The notes under the pieces were generated by a model that was not told the DNA's origin, ran no database searches, and saw only the letters and a program-made list of their open reading frames with translations. Position numbers and translations under genes: made by a program. From NCBI RefSeq assembly GCF_031180975.1, contig NZ_JAPSLI010000010.1, positions 1-64,000 on the forward strand: 64,000 bases of DNA, in the 5' to 3' direction. The DNA is from Microbacterium sp. (GTDB taxonomy: Bacteria > Actinomycetota > Actinomycetes > Actinomycetales > Microbacteriaceae). Numbering within the stretch: the first letter of the stretch is position 1; every line of letters starts with the position of its first letter. Positions 1-9,172 of the stretch are shown here, one piece after another.

Positions 1-329
1 ACGTGCCCGGCCGTGATCCGTCCCGCCCCCTGCGCCTGCCACACCAGCGGGAACCGCTCCACCCGCTCCGACGCCTCCGCCATCCGCCGCTGCACCGTCC
101 GATCCGTGACCCGCAACGCCGCCCCCAACTCGGCCGCGACCGCCCGCACCGACACGTCCGCCTCATCCGCATCCCCCGCCACCGACAACGCCCACCGCGA
201 CGCCAGAGCGAGCACCCCATCCCGGGCCGCCTGCAACGTCGACAGGGAACGCTCCAGACCCTGCGCCAGGTCGACCAGCTGATCCAGCGTGGCCACCTGC
301 TCCGCAGACACATCCCACAGCGCCCTCAT
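1..329 (-). CDS. DUF222 (13E12-type) protein, N-terminal part, cut by the window edge
   Basis: The minus strand is open from an ATG at 327-329 to base 1, giving about 109 residues with no stop; the C-terminus lies outside the window. The peptide begins MRALWDVSAEQVATLDQL and is helical and Ala/Glu/Arg rich. It contains a segment (AAELGAALRVTDRTVQRRM) typical of the DUF222 domain of actinobacterial 13E12-repeat proteins, which usually end in an HNH nuclease domain. That end cannot be seen here, so nuclease activity is not shown. A CATACT box lies exactly 6 nt before the ATG, fitting a leaderless transcript. Family assignment is by recognition and is moderately sure. Confidence 0.7.
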   Translation of the reverse strand, partial: MRALWDVSAEQVATLDQLVDLAQGLERSLSTLQAARDGVLALASRWALSVAGDADEADVSVRAVAAELGAALRVTDRTVQRRMAEASERVERFPLVWQAQGAGRITAGH

Positions 330-335
330 CACCCC

Positions 336-341
336 AGTATG
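336..341 (-). promoter_or_regulatory. -10 box of a leaderless promoter (DUF222 gene)
   Basis: On the minus strand CATACT is followed by 6 nt and then the ATG at 329. The same layout recurs before many genes here. No Shine-Dalgarno sequence lies between box and start. No convincing -35 box was identified. Confidence 0.4.
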
Positions 342-505
342 GAAGGGGCCACCGACATTCGAACCCCAGATCCCGGCCCGAAACCGAGCACCCAGGTCAC
401 GAAGAGATAACGATGATCGACGGGCCCGACGGGCGCCACATACGGGGCGTTGGACGACCACCCGCAAGAGGCAGAAACGGCTTCCGCCCGCCTCGCGGGT
501 CACGA

Positions 506-776
506 CGTTTCGTCTCGCTGCGCTCGCTCAACGACCGGGGGGAGGAAGCCCGTCCCGCCCGTCACGACGTTTCGTCTCGCTACGCTCGCTCAACGACCGG
601 AAGGGTCAGCCCCGTCACCTCGTTTCGTCTCGCTGCGCTCGCTCAACGACCGGGAAGGTCAGCCCGTCCCGCCCGTCACGACGTTTCGTCTCGCTGCGCT
701 CGCTCAACGACCGGGGGGAGGAAGCCCGCCTTGTCCGTCGCGACGTTTCGTCTCGCTGCGCTCGCTCAACGACCGG
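506..776. repeat. Five-copy 62-bp tandem repeat in the gene-free stretch 330-796
   Basis: A 33-bp core, CGTTTCGTCTCGCTGCGCTC followed by GCTCAACGACCGG, occurs at 506-538, 568-600 (one change), 621-653, 682-714 and 744-776. The start-to-start distances are 62, 53, 61 and 62 bp. The linkers of 20-29 bp are also alike (GGGGAGGAAGCCCG... or GAAGGTCAGCCCG...), so the whole roughly 62-bp unit is repeated. Read on the minus strand it gives a repetitive peptide with VVERAQRDETSRR that I regard as a by-product, not a gene. Nothing else was recognised between 330 and 796. A degenerate copy sits at 56201-56239. Confidence 0.9.
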
Positions 777-796
777 GGAAGGGTGTCTGCCCCGGC

Positions 797-1831
797 TCAA
801 CGCCGGGGCGCCGGACCCGTCGAGGCGCGCAGCCGCAGCTGCGGGGTGGAGTCCAGGAACGCCCCGGGCTCCGCCCCGTCGACCAGATCGAACAGCCGCC
901 GGCCGACGTGGGCGCCGAACGCGATCACGTCGTGGCTCAGGGCCGTGAGGCGCGGCAGGGTGTGCTCGCAGAGCACGGAGTCATCCCACGCGATGATCGA
1001 CACGTCGTCAGGGACGCTCCGTCCGCGCTCCGTGGCGACCGTGAGGCCGGCGACCGCCATCACGTCGTTGTCGTAGATGAAGGCCGTCGGCGGCTCCGCC
1101 AGTTCCAGCGCCTCGCGCGTGGCCTGCGCTCCCGACTGCATCGTGAAGTCGGTGCCGAAGATCATCCCCGCGGCGCCGAGCCGCACCGTCTCGTCCTCGA
1201 ACGCCGCCATGCGGATGCGAGTGTGCGCGAGTGTGGCGATGCCGCTGACGTACGCGATGCGGCGGTGTCCGAGCTCGGCGAGGTGTCGCACCGCCTCCCG
1301 GATCGAGGTGGCGTCGTCGGTCCACACGCTGGTCAGCCCGTCGGCCACGCCGGGGTCACCGACCACCACGGCCGGCAACGCGCCCGGCTTGCGGCTGAGC
1401 CGCACGCGCGGATCGTCCACCTGCAGGTCGACGAGGATCACACCGTCCACCTGACGCGCGTTGCGCCACTTCTTGATGGTGGCGAGCTCCTGCTCCGCCG
1501 ACGGCACCACTTGCAGCAGCAGGCCGTACGACCGCATCGACAGCTCCTTCTCCAGCCCCGACAGGAACTGCATGTAGAAGGACTCCACACCGAGGTTGTT
1601 CGGGTCGCGCGCGAGCACGAGTCCGAAGACGTCGTTGCTGGCGCCCGCCAGGGACCTCGCCGCCTGCGCCGGCGCCCAGCCGAGTTCGTCGGCCACGCTC
1701 AGCACACGCTGTCGCGTCGCCTCGGAGACCCCTTTGCGTCCGTTCAGGGCGAAGGACACCGCCGCGATCGACACCCCGGCGCGGGCCGCGATGTCGTTCA
1801 CGGTGACGCGGCGGGAGGACGCAGGAGTCAT
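797..1831 (-). CDS. LacI-family transcriptional regulator (mannan locus, last operon gene)
   Basis: 344-residue DNA-binding repressor. The N-terminus carries a LacI helix-turn-helix (VTVNDIAARAGVSIAAVSFALNG, split here as VTVNDIAARAG and VSIAAVSFALNG, about residues 9-31). A periplasmic-binding-protein-like effector domain follows to the end. The ATG at 1831 is chosen over an upstream ATG (1861) because it gives the usual short leader before the HTH and because TACGCT lies exactly 6 nt upstream, fitting a leaderless transcript. The stop of the kinase gene is 16 bp upstream, so it is both the last gene of the mannan operon and probably transcribed from its own promoter. The effector is unknown; manno-oligosaccharide or a phosphorylated product is an inference from position. 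Confidence 0.9.
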   Translation of the reverse strand: MTPASSRRVTVNDIAARAGVSIAAVSFALNGRKGVSEATRQRVLSVADELGWAPAQAARSLAGASNDVFGLVLARDPNNLGVESFYMQFLSGLEKELSMRSYGLLLQVVPSAEQELATIKKWRNARQVDGVILVDLQVDDPRVRLSRKPGALPAVVVGDPGVADGLTSVWTDDATSIREAVRHLAELGHRRIAYVSGIATLAHTRIRMAAFEDETVRLGAAGMIFGTDFTMQSGAQATREALELAEPPTAFIYDNDVMAVAGLTVATERGRSVPDDVSIIAWDDSVLCEHTLPRLTALSHDVIAFGAHVGRRLFDLVDGAEPGAFLDSTPQLRLRASTGPAPRR

Positions 1832-1837
1832 GTACTC

Positions 1838-1843
1838 AGCGTA
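1838..1843 (-). promoter_or_regulatory. -10 box of a leaderless promoter for the LacI gene at 797-1831
   Basis: TACGCT on the minus strand, 6 nt before the ATG at 1831 and inside the 16-bp gap after the kinase stop codon. It would let the regulator be made independently of the upstream mannan operon. Confidence 0.5.
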
Positions 1844-1847
1844 CGCA

Positions 1848-2780
1848 TCACGCCGGCTCACCCACCTCGGCCGTGGCGACGCGGTCCACGAGCGCTCGCA
1901 ACGGGTTCCCCGCGCCGATCGCCACGAGCCGCACCGCGCCGTCCAACGCGTCGGCCGCGCCGATCCTGACCTCGGCCGACGGATGCCGCTCCGCCATGCC
2001 CGCGGCGAACGACCGCATCAGCCGTGCCGAGCGGAACACCCCGCCGATCGCGCGCACCTGCGGCCGCGGCGCGGCATCCTGTCCGACCCGGCGCAGCCCG
2101 GCGGATACCGAACAGACCAGCTCGGACGCGGCGGTGTCGGTGATGGCGGCGGCGACGGCATCCGATTCGGCGAGCGCCGCGACGGCCCGCGCGAAGCCGG
2201 CCACCCGCCCGACCCGCCGTTCGTCACTCTGCAGCAGGATGTACGCCGCCTCCAAGTCGGGGAACTCCGCGCGGACGGCATCCGTCAGCGCGGTCTCGGG
2301 TCCGCGGCCGTCGTGGGCGCGCATGACGGCCTCGAGCGCAGCGCGGCCGATCCAGTGCCCGCTGCCCACGTCGCCCATGATGTTGCCCCAGCCGTCCACC
2401 CGCGCGACCTCGGCGACGCCGACGGCCAGCGTGACGACTCCGGTGCCCGCTGCGACCACCGCACCGGGCTCTTCCCCGAGCGCGGCCAGGTAGCCCGTCA
2501 CCGAGTCGTGCGCGAGGGCCAGCGAGCGCGCGCTCACCCTCGCACGGGCGAGCAGCTCATACGCGCCCACCGCGCCCTCCGTCAGCCCGGACACCCCGAC
2601 GCCGATCCGCTCGGCGGGCCCGAACCTCCGCTCCGCCTCGCCGAGCACGGCTGCGAGTTGCGGCCCGAGCGGCAGATCGGTGCGGATGCCGGGCAGCGCT
2701 GCCTCACGGGCGCCGGTCGCGTCCACGTGGCGGAGCTTGATGCCGGTCTGCCCGGCATCGACGGCGAGCACGTTGCTCAT
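1848..2780 (-). CDS. BadF/BadG/BcrA/BcrD-type ATPase, N-acetylglucosamine-kinase-like sugar kinase
   Basis: 310-residue cytosolic protein of the actin-like ATPase fold. The phosphate-1 motif DAGQTGIKL is at residues 7-15. A second glycine motif (AAGTGVVTLAVG) and the GWGNIMGDVGSGHWIG segment typical of GlcNAc kinase-like members follow. The start at 2780 has GGAGAGGA about 10 nt upstream. It lies 23 bp after the GH26 stop in the same direction, so it belongs to the mannan operon. The family includes kinases for GlcNAc and glucosamine; in this locus a role in phosphorylating a hexose released from mannan is plausible but is inference. Confidence 0.8.
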   Translation of the reverse strand: MSNVLAVDAGQTGIKLRHVDATGAREAALPGIRTDLPLGPQLAAVLGEAERRFGPAERIGVGVSGLTEGAVGAYELLARARVSARSLALAHDSVTGYLAALGEEPGAVVAAGTGVVTLAVGVAEVARVDGWGNIMGDVGSGHWIGRAALEAVMRAHDGRGPETALTDAVRAEFPDLEAAYILLQSDERRVGRVAGFARAVAALAESDAVAAAITDTAASELVCSVSAGLRRVGQDAAPRPQVRAIGGVFRSARLMRSFAAGMAERHPSAEVRIGAADALDGAVRLVAIGAGNPLRALVDRVATAEVGEPA

Positions 2781-2803
2781 CGCGATGTGTCCTCTCCTCC
2801 GCG

Positions 2804-5674
2804 TCAGCGCGCGCGGATGGCGTCGATCTCGTGCGTGCCCTCGTCGAGGAACACGTTGATGCCGCGCACGTCGCCGAGCAGCTCCACGCACGCCGCACTG
2901 AGACTGGAGAGGTCGATCACGATCGTCGCCGCCCCCTCGCTGCGCGGGGCCGCCGTCGTCTCGCACCACGTCCAGTCCGGTCCCAGCTGCAGGGCGGCCT
3001 TCGGAGCCGCCCCCGTCGACGCGGTGACATCGAGCAGCAGAGCGGTGCGACCCGACAGGTCAGCCGCCGGGCCGGTGAGCCAGTTCCCGCCGGCCGCCGC
3101 CTCGACGAGCAGGTGCCCGTCTGTGGCGGTCGCGGTGCCCTCCTGTTGCCAGGACGCGATGTCCCAGCCCTGGGCCCCGCTCTCGAAATCGGCGAGCACG
3201 ACGCCCGCCGACGCCGCGATGAACGCGTCGGTGCGCTGCAGCCAGCGCGCGATCTCGGCGCGCTTCACGCGGTCGGTCGCGCCGAAGGCCTCCGCCGACT
3301 CGGGCTCGACGACGCCCTCCTCGACCGCCCAGGCGACGGCATCCGCGGACCGGTCCGGGACATCGGGGAAGGCGTGCGCTGCGGTCGGAGCAGGCGAACC
3401 GGCCAGCCGCCAGAGCGCCTCCACGACGGCGAGCCGCTTGGCGCCGGCGGGTGCCACGGCATCCGCGTCGTAGCCGGCGAAGACCGCCGCCGCCTCATCC
3501 TGCTTGAGGGCGCGGTCGGGGTGGAACCGGCCGTTGCGGTCGCCGAGGTCCACGACCTCGTCGTGCAGCCACACGATCGCGTCGTGGTCGGCGTGGTCGC
3601 GCGGCACGTCCGCGTACAGCAGGGGCGGCGGGGTGCCGGGCACGGCACGCAGCTCGTCGAGCACGAGCGACCCCGAGGTCGCTCCCCCGTCTGCGGCGTT
3701 CACATAGATGTTGAACTGGGTGATCTGCGCCCGCAGCTCCGGAGTGAGCCGCGCGTCGGCGTGCGCGGTGTCCCACGGCGCCGGACGCCAGTCCGCGAAC
3801 GGAATCGTGACCAGCGACGGCTCGTCGCCGACCAGAGACGGGTACGCCTCGAAGGCGATCCCGCCCGCCGCGATCTGCAGCACGAGCTTGTTGCCCGACG
3901 CGTCGGGGTCGACCCACGCCTGGAACTCCTCGAAGGCCGACCAGTCCGCGGTGAGCTGCCGGCCGATGCCGGTGTACGACTGCGTGGCGAACGAGTAGTC
4001 CAGCCGCAGGGCCTTCTCTCCCCCGCCGACCGCGCCGTCGGCGGCGCGCTGCAGCGACATCGTGTTGGCGCCGTACTGCACGAACTCGCTGCGCAGCGCG
4101 CTGTCGTCACCGTAGCCCTCGAAGTCGTCCACGACGCCGGGTGCGAGCACCGGCCGCTCGCCCAGGATGACCGCGGATGCCGTCGACGCGAGCTCCCGGC
4201 CGGCGGCCGAGACGTGCACGGTCAGTTCACGTGTGGAGTTGTCGCGCAGGTCCGCCGGGATGGTCCACTCGCCGGTCCACCACAGCCCGCCGTTCTGCGG
4301 AGCGGTCAAGTCGATGCTCTCGTCGGTGCCGGCGACGGTGACGTCCACCCGGTCGGCCTCGTCGAAACCGCGCACGGACGCGCGCAGCGTAACCGACTCT
4401 CCCGGGACGCGCGCGCCGTCTGCGGGGCTCGCGAGGTGGGCGGTCGGGCGTTCCGGCACAGCGGTGGTGACGCGATCGTGCACGCCGGAGAGGTCGGAGG
4501 CGAACAGCGTGTACGGGTCGTCGTAGTAGGCGAGGAAATGCGGCAGGGTCTCACCGGACGTCGGCGTGTAGGGCGTGGTCGTGCCGCCGAAGTTCGCCCA
4601 CGTCATCATGTACGTCGTGCGCGCGGCATCCGGGTCGGCCGTGATCGCGGCGAGCACGTCGGTGTACCACTCCGGGTTCGCGTTCTGGCCGTCGGGCCGG
4701 ATACCGCCGGTGATGCCGAACTCAGTGAACGCCGACACCTTGCCGCGCGCGTCGGCGAGCCGGGCGAGCATGGCGAGATCGTCCGTGAGGCCGGTGAGGA
4801 AGGCGGGCGATGCCGCCTCGTCATATGTGTCGTACCCGAGCACGTCGATGAAGTCGTCGCCGGGGTAGGTGCGCAGGTAGAGCTGTTCGTCGCCGCCGAA
4901 CCCGCCGCCGGGGGAGAAGGCGTAGAGCAGGTTGTGCACGTCCTTCACGTCGCGGAGGTACTCCACCGTGAACCGGTACAGCTCGGCGTACTCGCCCGGC
5001 GTGCCGAAGGCCGCCCCCCACCAGAACCAGGATCCGGCGTTCTCGTGCCACGGACGGAAGATCACGGGCACCAGCGCGCCGCTCGCATTCACGGCCGACC
5101 TCGCGGCGAGTGCGATGTCGTCGAGGTATGCGGTCAGGTCGGCGTGCTTCGAGCCGCCGGGGAGGACGGCGCGCAGTGCGTCGCCGGAGGTGTCGTAGAA
5201 GTCTCCACCGGTCGCGAAGTTCTCGATGTGCGCGCTGAGCGTCACGATGCCGCCCTGCGCGTCGGCCTCGACGAACGACTGGGCCAGGCGCAGCGCGTTC
5301 TCGTCCCGCGTGGCCGCGGGATCGCCGGGGCGCTCCCTGCCCTCGATGATCAGCGTGTCGAACCCGAACACCGCCGGGTAGTCGCCGGTGGCCGCTTTGA
5401 CGTCGGAGGACACGCCGTCGCGCGCGTCGAACGTCACACCGTAATCGGTGGTGTGCTGGTGGCCGAACAGGATGCCCTCGCCGCGGATGTCGCGGAGGTA
5501 GGCGAACAGGCTGCGGGTCTCGGCGGTGGCCTCGTCGTCGACGAGGTCGACGGCGGCCGGTTCGGCCGACGACGCCGTCTCCGGGGCGGCCACAGCGACG
5601 GATGCCGGTGAGAGGAGCGCGCAGAGCAGAGCGGCCGCACCGGCGATGGCGGGCAAACGGGTACTGCGATTCAT
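2804..5674 (-). CDS. Secreted multidomain GH26 endo-beta-1,4-mannanase with carbohydrate-binding and SLH domains
   Basis: 956 residues. A Sec signal peptide (about 1-30, ending AVAA) precedes a GH26 domain (about 50-400). The acid/base Glu211 lies in RPWHE and the nucleophile Glu318 in AFTEFG, both in the expected GH26 contexts. Next come an immunoglobulin-like region (about 407-505) and a beta-sandwich resembling CBM11/CBM27 (about 513-680). Two S-layer-homology-like repeats follow (about 686-815; YADVPRDH and FPDVPDRS starts), then a second CBM-like module (826-956, starting ADFESGAQGW). The ATG at 5674 has AAGGAG 8-9 nt upstream. SLH-like modules suggest retention on the cell surface, so this enzyme probably makes the first cut in mannan or galactomannan for import by the linked ABC system. 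CBM family numbers are uncertain; GH26 is firm. Confidence 0.92.
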   Translation of the reverse strand: MNRSTRLPAIAGAAALLCALLSPASVAVAAPETASSAEPAAVDLVDDEATAETRSLFAYLRDIRGEGILFGHQHTTDYGVTFDARDGVSSDVKAATGDYPAVFGFDTLIIEGRERPGDPAATRDENALRLAQSFVEADAQGGIVTLSAHIENFATGGDFYDTSGDALRAVLPGGSKHADLTAYLDDIALAARSAVNASGALVPVIFRPWHENAGSWFWWGAAFGTPGEYAELYRFTVEYLRDVKDVHNLLYAFSPGGGFGGDEQLYLRTYPGDDFIDVLGYDTYDEAASPAFLTGLTDDLAMLARLADARGKVSAFTEFGITGGIRPDGQNANPEWYTDVLAAITADPDAARTTYMMTWANFGGTTTPYTPTSGETLPHFLAYYDDPYTLFASDLSGVHDRVTTAVPERPTAHLASPADGARVPGESVTLRASVRGFDEADRVDVTVAGTDESIDLTAPQNGGLWWTGEWTIPADLRDNSTRELTVHVSAAGRELASTASAVILGERPVLAPGVVDDFEGYGDDSALRSEFVQYGANTMSLQRAADGAVGGGEKALRLDYSFATQSYTGIGRQLTADWSAFEEFQAWVDPDASGNKLVLQIAAGGIAFEAYPSLVGDEPSLVTIPFADWRPAPWDTAHADARLTPELRAQITQFNIYVNAADGGATSGSLVLDELRAVPGTPPPLLYADVPRDHADHDAIVWLHDEVVDLGDRNGRFHPDRALKQDEAAAVFAGYDADAVAPAGAKRLAVVEALWRLAGSPAPTAAHAFPDVPDRSADAVAWAVEEGVVEPESAEAFGATDRVKRAEIARWLQRTDAFIAASAGVVLADFESGAQGWDIASWQQEGTATATDGHLLVEAAAGGNWLTGPAADLSGRTALLLDVTASTGAAPKAALQLGPDWTWCETTAAPRSEGAATIVIDLSSLSAACVELLGDVRGINVFLDEGTHEIDAIRAR

Positions 5675-5696
5675 CGTCGAATCTCCTTCGTGGGGG

Positions 5697-6659
5697 TCAA
5701 CCGCCCGTGCGGGCGAGATAGGTGTCGCGGAGGAAGTCGCCCGCCGGTTTGCCGTAGGGGCAGTAGTCGTCGTTGCCGTCGGCGTCGTCGAGTGAGTACA
5801 GAGCGGGAGGCCAGTCCCACAGCATGAAGCCGCGCATCCACGGGCGCCGGTCGCACGCGGCGAACATCGCCCGGTAGTACCGCAGCTGCTCGTCACCGGA
5901 GGGGCAGCCGGGCAGGTTCCAGTCGTTCGGCCGCACCGGCGACCCGGTGCGAGACGGGCAGCCGGCCTCCATGAAGAAGAACGGCTTGCCGGACGCCTCG
6001 ACCACCTTCTCGATGCGGTCGAGTTCGGCATCCCATCGGTCGATCGGGTAGTACCCGCTGGAGGTGATCACGTCGACGGCGTCCCACCAGGTGACGTGGT
6101 CCTCCTGGTACTTGTCGCAGTTGTAGGTGACGATGCCGGAGTACACCTCCCGCACGTCGGCGATCAGCGCACGCCACTCGCGTTCGCGGGCGTCGGCGCG
6201 CACCATTTCGCACCCGATGCAGAGCATCTCGCAGCCCTCCGCCTGAGCGATACGGGCCGCGTGCAGGATGAACTCCCGGTACGAGGCGAACCAGTCGCCC
6301 CAGTTCGGCTCTCCCGGCACGTCCCAGTCGAAGAAGCCGATGTACGCCCGCCAGGTGCCGTCGCTGACGTTGACGACCGGCTTGAGGCACACCTTCACGC
6401 CGTGCGCCTTGGCTGCGCGGATGGCGCCGACGATCTCCTCCTCGGTCACCGTCGGCGCCTGGTCCCAGGACATCTCGGTGGACTGCGCGGTCGCCTGCTC
6501 GACGGCGTAGGCGAGCGCCGTCCAGTTCACGCCGTGCTCCGCCATCCTCGCCATGGACTCCGCCGCGGCGGGGGCGTCCCAGGTGCCCCGCACGCCGGTC
6601 CACCCCCACGTCATGCCCGCGACGTACGGCGCGAGGACGGCCTCGACCTCGCCGCTCAC
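5697..6659 (-). CDS. GH113 beta-mannanase / manno-oligosaccharide hydrolase, no signal peptide
   Basis: 320 residues forming a single (beta/alpha)8-type hydrolase. Glu151 in the IGCEM segment and Glu231 in FFFMEAG sit where the GH113 mannanase family has its acid/base and nucleophile. Aromatic residues typical of the subsites (TWGWTGVRGTW near the start) are present. No secretion signal is seen, so it probably works on imported oligomers in the cytoplasm, complementing the secreted GH26. The GTG start at 6659 shares four bases (GTGA) with the stop of the GH2 gene, indicating translational coupling. Automated pipelines often label such proteins 1,4-beta-xylanase; the mannan context favours GH113. 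Confidence 0.82.
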   Translation of the reverse strand: MSGEVEAVLAPYVAGMTWGWTGVRGTWDAPAAAESMARMAEHGVNWTALAYAVEQATAQSTEMSWDQAPTVTEEEIVGAIRAAKAHGVKVCLKPVVNVSDGTWRAYIGFFDWDVPGEPNWGDWFASYREFILHAARIAQAEGCEMLCIGCEMVRADAREREWRALIADVREVYSGIVTYNCDKYQEDHVTWWDAVDVITSSGYYPIDRWDAELDRIEKVVEASGKPFFFMEAGCPSRTGSPVRPNDWNLPGCPSGDEQLRYYRAMFAACDRRPWMRGFMLWDWPPALYSLDDADGNDDYCPYGKPAGDFLRDTYLARTGG

Positions 6660-9172
6660 CGAGCGACCAGCTCCGCCGCGGCGGGTTGCGGGGCGTCGGC
6701 GTCCACCCGCACGCCGGCGCCCCCCACCAGCTCGTTCGCGGTCCGCACCACCTCGGCGGCGGCGAACGCCGTCACGTCGACGCCGGACGGATGCCGGACG
6801 ACGAAGGTCGCGCTCTCGCCAGGCAGCAGCGTCACCAGGCCGTCGAGCACGACGGCATCCGGGTGGGCGCGGTCGACGAGCAGGGCGAGATCCTTGATGA
6901 GGCCGTGCGCGGTGACCCGCACCTCGGTGCCACCGCCCGCGGGTGCCGTGACGATCGAGTACCGTGCCGCGGCGAGCGCGGAATCGCGCGGCTCGGCGAA
7001 GAACCGCACACCGCGCACGTCGCCCGCGGAGGCGACTAGGAGCTCCGACGCGGCATCCTGCGCCGTCGCCACGACGGACTCGACCGGCACGACCAGCGAG
7101 CCGCGGGCGGCGACGGTGAACGGCGCGTGCTGCTCGGCGAGCACCCGGCCGTCGAAGCCCACCCGGCGGACCACGAGGTCGCCGCTCCACTCCTCGGCGG
7201 TGTCGTTGCCGATCACCGCCGACAGGCCGCCGTCGCGGGGCTGCACGCTGACCACCCTCGGGGCGAACGCGTTCTTCAGCGCGTACCAGAGCGGCTTCAA
7301 CCGCTCGTCGCCGTCGATCGCGGCCCACGAGGTGACCGGCCAGCAGTCGTTCAGCTGCCACACGATCGCGCCCGAGTTCAGCGGGGCGAGCGCACGGAAG
7401 TGCTCCAGGGCGAAGCGCACGGCCTCGGCCTGGTTGAGCTGCATCGCCCAGTGCCACCCCGACATGTCGGCCGGCATCCGGTAGTGCGGCAGCAGGCCGC
7501 GGGTGAGCTTGTCGTTCCCCTCCGCCGCCTTCTGGTGCACGATCATGCCTGGCGACTCGGGGGTCAGCGGCGTGTCCGAGATGCTGCGGGTGAGCGTGGA
7601 CCAGGTGGGCGGGCCCTGCCAGCCGAACTCGGCCACGAAGCGAGGGCGGTGGTCGAGGTAGGTCGGGTAGTCCTGCCGGTTCCACTGCTCCCACAGGTGC
7701 ATGGTGCCGTGCGCCTCGTCGTTCGGATGCTGGCCGTGGGGGCTGAACGGGCTGCCGTGCGTGTACGGCACGTGGGGCGCCAGTTCGGCCACCAGCTCCG
7801 GGAACAGCTCGTGATAGTAGTACGCACCCCAGGTCTTGCCGTCCAGGTGCTGCTTCCACCCCCAGTCCTCGTAGCCCCACACGTTCTCGTTGTTGCCGGT
7901 GAGCAGCACCAGGGACGCGTGCGACGACAGCCGCACGATCTGCTCGCGCGCCTCCGCCTCGATCTCGGAGCGCAGCGGCTCCTCCTCGGGGTACGCCGCG
8001 CACGCGAACAGGAAGTCCTGCCAGCTGAGCAGGCCGAGCTCGTCGCACACGTCGTAGAAGTCCTCGGACTCGTAGATGCCGCCGCCCCACACCCGGACGA
8101 GGTTGAGGTGGGCGTCCCGCGCCTGCCGCAGCCGGCGCTCGTACCTGGCGCGGTCTACGCGCACCGTCAGCGCGTCGTCGGGGATCCAGTTCACGCCCTT
8201 CACGTACACCGGCTGGTCGTTCACGATCAGCGTGAACGGGGTGCCGTCGGCATCCGGCTCGGTGTCCCAGCGCACCGAGCGGAACCCGACCCGACGCCGG
8301 GCTGCGTCGCTCTCGTGACCGTCCGCGGCGACCACGACGGTCAGGTCATACAGCGGCTGCTCCCCGTACCCGACCGGCCACCACAGCTCGGCGTCCGGCG
8401 CGTCCGCGCCGATCCGCACCCGATCGGCGCCGGCGGGGACGGTCGCCGTCGCGGTGGCACCGGCGACGTCGAGGGTCACCTCGAGCGGGATGCCGGATGC
8501 CGTCGCGTCGCGCTGCACGACGACGTCGACATCCGCGCGTCCGCCGACCGCAGCGGGTGCGGCGTGCACGCGCACCTCGGCGATGCGTGCGACCGACCAG
8601 GATTCCAAGCGGACGGGGCGCCAGATGCCGCTGGTGAAGGTGGCGATGCCCCAGTCCCAGCCGAAGCTGGCCGCGGATTTGCGGATCGCCTCGTACGGCA
8701 GCGGGTAGGGCCGCGGACGGGCGCCGTACTCCATGCTGCGCTCGTTCGCGTAGCGCACCGGCGAGCGGAACGCCACCTCGAGCGTGTTCTCCCCCTCGCG
8801 CAGGTGCGCACGCACGTCGACGCGATACGAGCGGTGCTGGTTCGCCGCCTCGAGGATGACGACGCCGTTCAGCGTCACCGTCGCGACCGTGTCCAGCCCT
8901 TCGAAGACGAGGTCGTGACGGTCGCGGCCGTTGGCCTGCCAGCAGAACGTGGTGGCGTAGGTCCAATCGACCAGGCCGATCCAGGCGGTGAGTGCCTCGT
9001 TGTCGTCCAGGTACGGGTCGGGGATGAGGCCGGCGGCGAGCAGGTCGGTGTGCGCGCAGCCGGGGACCGTGGCGGGGATCGTCGCGGCCACGACCTCGGC
9101 GGGGGCGGGGCCGGAGGCGGCCCGCAGGGTCCAGCCGGATCGGATCTCGGTGCGAAGGGGGGTGAGGGTCAT
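6656..9172 (-). CDS. GH2 beta-mannosidase
   Basis: 838 residues with the GH2 layout. It has an N-terminal sugar-binding jelly roll (about 10-190), an Ig-like domain (about 190-300), the TIM-barrel (about 305-620) and C-terminal beta domains. The acid/base is Glu429 in TGNNEN and the nucleophile is Glu515 in VAEFGW, both typical of beta-mannosidases. There is no signal peptide, so it releases mannose from imported oligomers in the cytoplasm. The ATG at 9172 overlaps the permease stop (ATGA). Downstream it overlaps the GH113 gene in the same manner, so three products are translationally chained. Confidence 0.92.
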   Translation of the reverse strand: MTLTPLRTEIRSGWTLRAASGPAPAEVVAATIPATVPGCAHTDLLAAGLIPDPYLDDNEALTAWIGLVDWTYATTFCWQANGRDRHDLVFEGLDTVATVTLNGVVILEAANQHRSYRVDVRAHLREGENTLEVAFRSPVRYANERSMEYGARPRPYPLPYEAIRKSAASFGWDWGIATFTSGIWRPVRLESWSVARIAEVRVHAAPAAVGGRADVDVVVQRDATASGIPLEVTLDVAGATATATVPAGADRVRIGADAPDAELWWPVGYGEQPLYDLTVVVAADGHESDAARRRVGFRSVRWDTEPDADGTPFTLIVNDQPVYVKGVNWIPDDALTVRVDRARYERRLRQARDAHLNLVRVWGGGIYESEDFYDVCDELGLLSWQDFLFACAAYPEEEPLRSEIEAEAREQIVRLSSHASLVLLTGNNENVWGYEDWGWKQHLDGKTWGAYYYHELFPELVAELAPHVPYTHGSPFSPHGQHPNDEAHGTMHLWEQWNRQDYPTYLDHRPRFVAEFGWQGPPTWSTLTRSISDTPLTPESPGMIVHQKAAEGNDKLTRGLLPHYRMPADMSGWHWAMQLNQAEAVRFALEHFRALAPLNSGAIVWQLNDCWPVTSWAAIDGDERLKPLWYALKNAFAPRVVSVQPRDGGLSAVIGNDTAEEWSGDLVVRRVGFDGRVLAEQHAPFTVAARGSLVVPVESVVATAQDAASELLVASAGDVRGVRFFAEPRDSALAAARYSIVTAPAGGGTEVRVTAHGLIKDLALLVDRAHPDAVVLDGLVTLLPGESATFVVRHPSGVDVTAFAAAEVVRTANELVGGAGVRVDADAPQPAAAELVAR

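Noticed and set aside
506..776. CRISPR array
   Set aside because: The 33-bp cores are evenly spaced, but the linkers are similar to each other, not unique spacers, and no cas genes are near.
2831..5611. 926-codon open frame on the plus strand opposite the GH26 gene
   Set aside because: It is a by-product of extreme GC3 on the minus strand: Arg/Gly/Val-rich text with no domain, while the minus frame has full GH26 catalytic motifs. The same applies to the other long antisense frames in the window.
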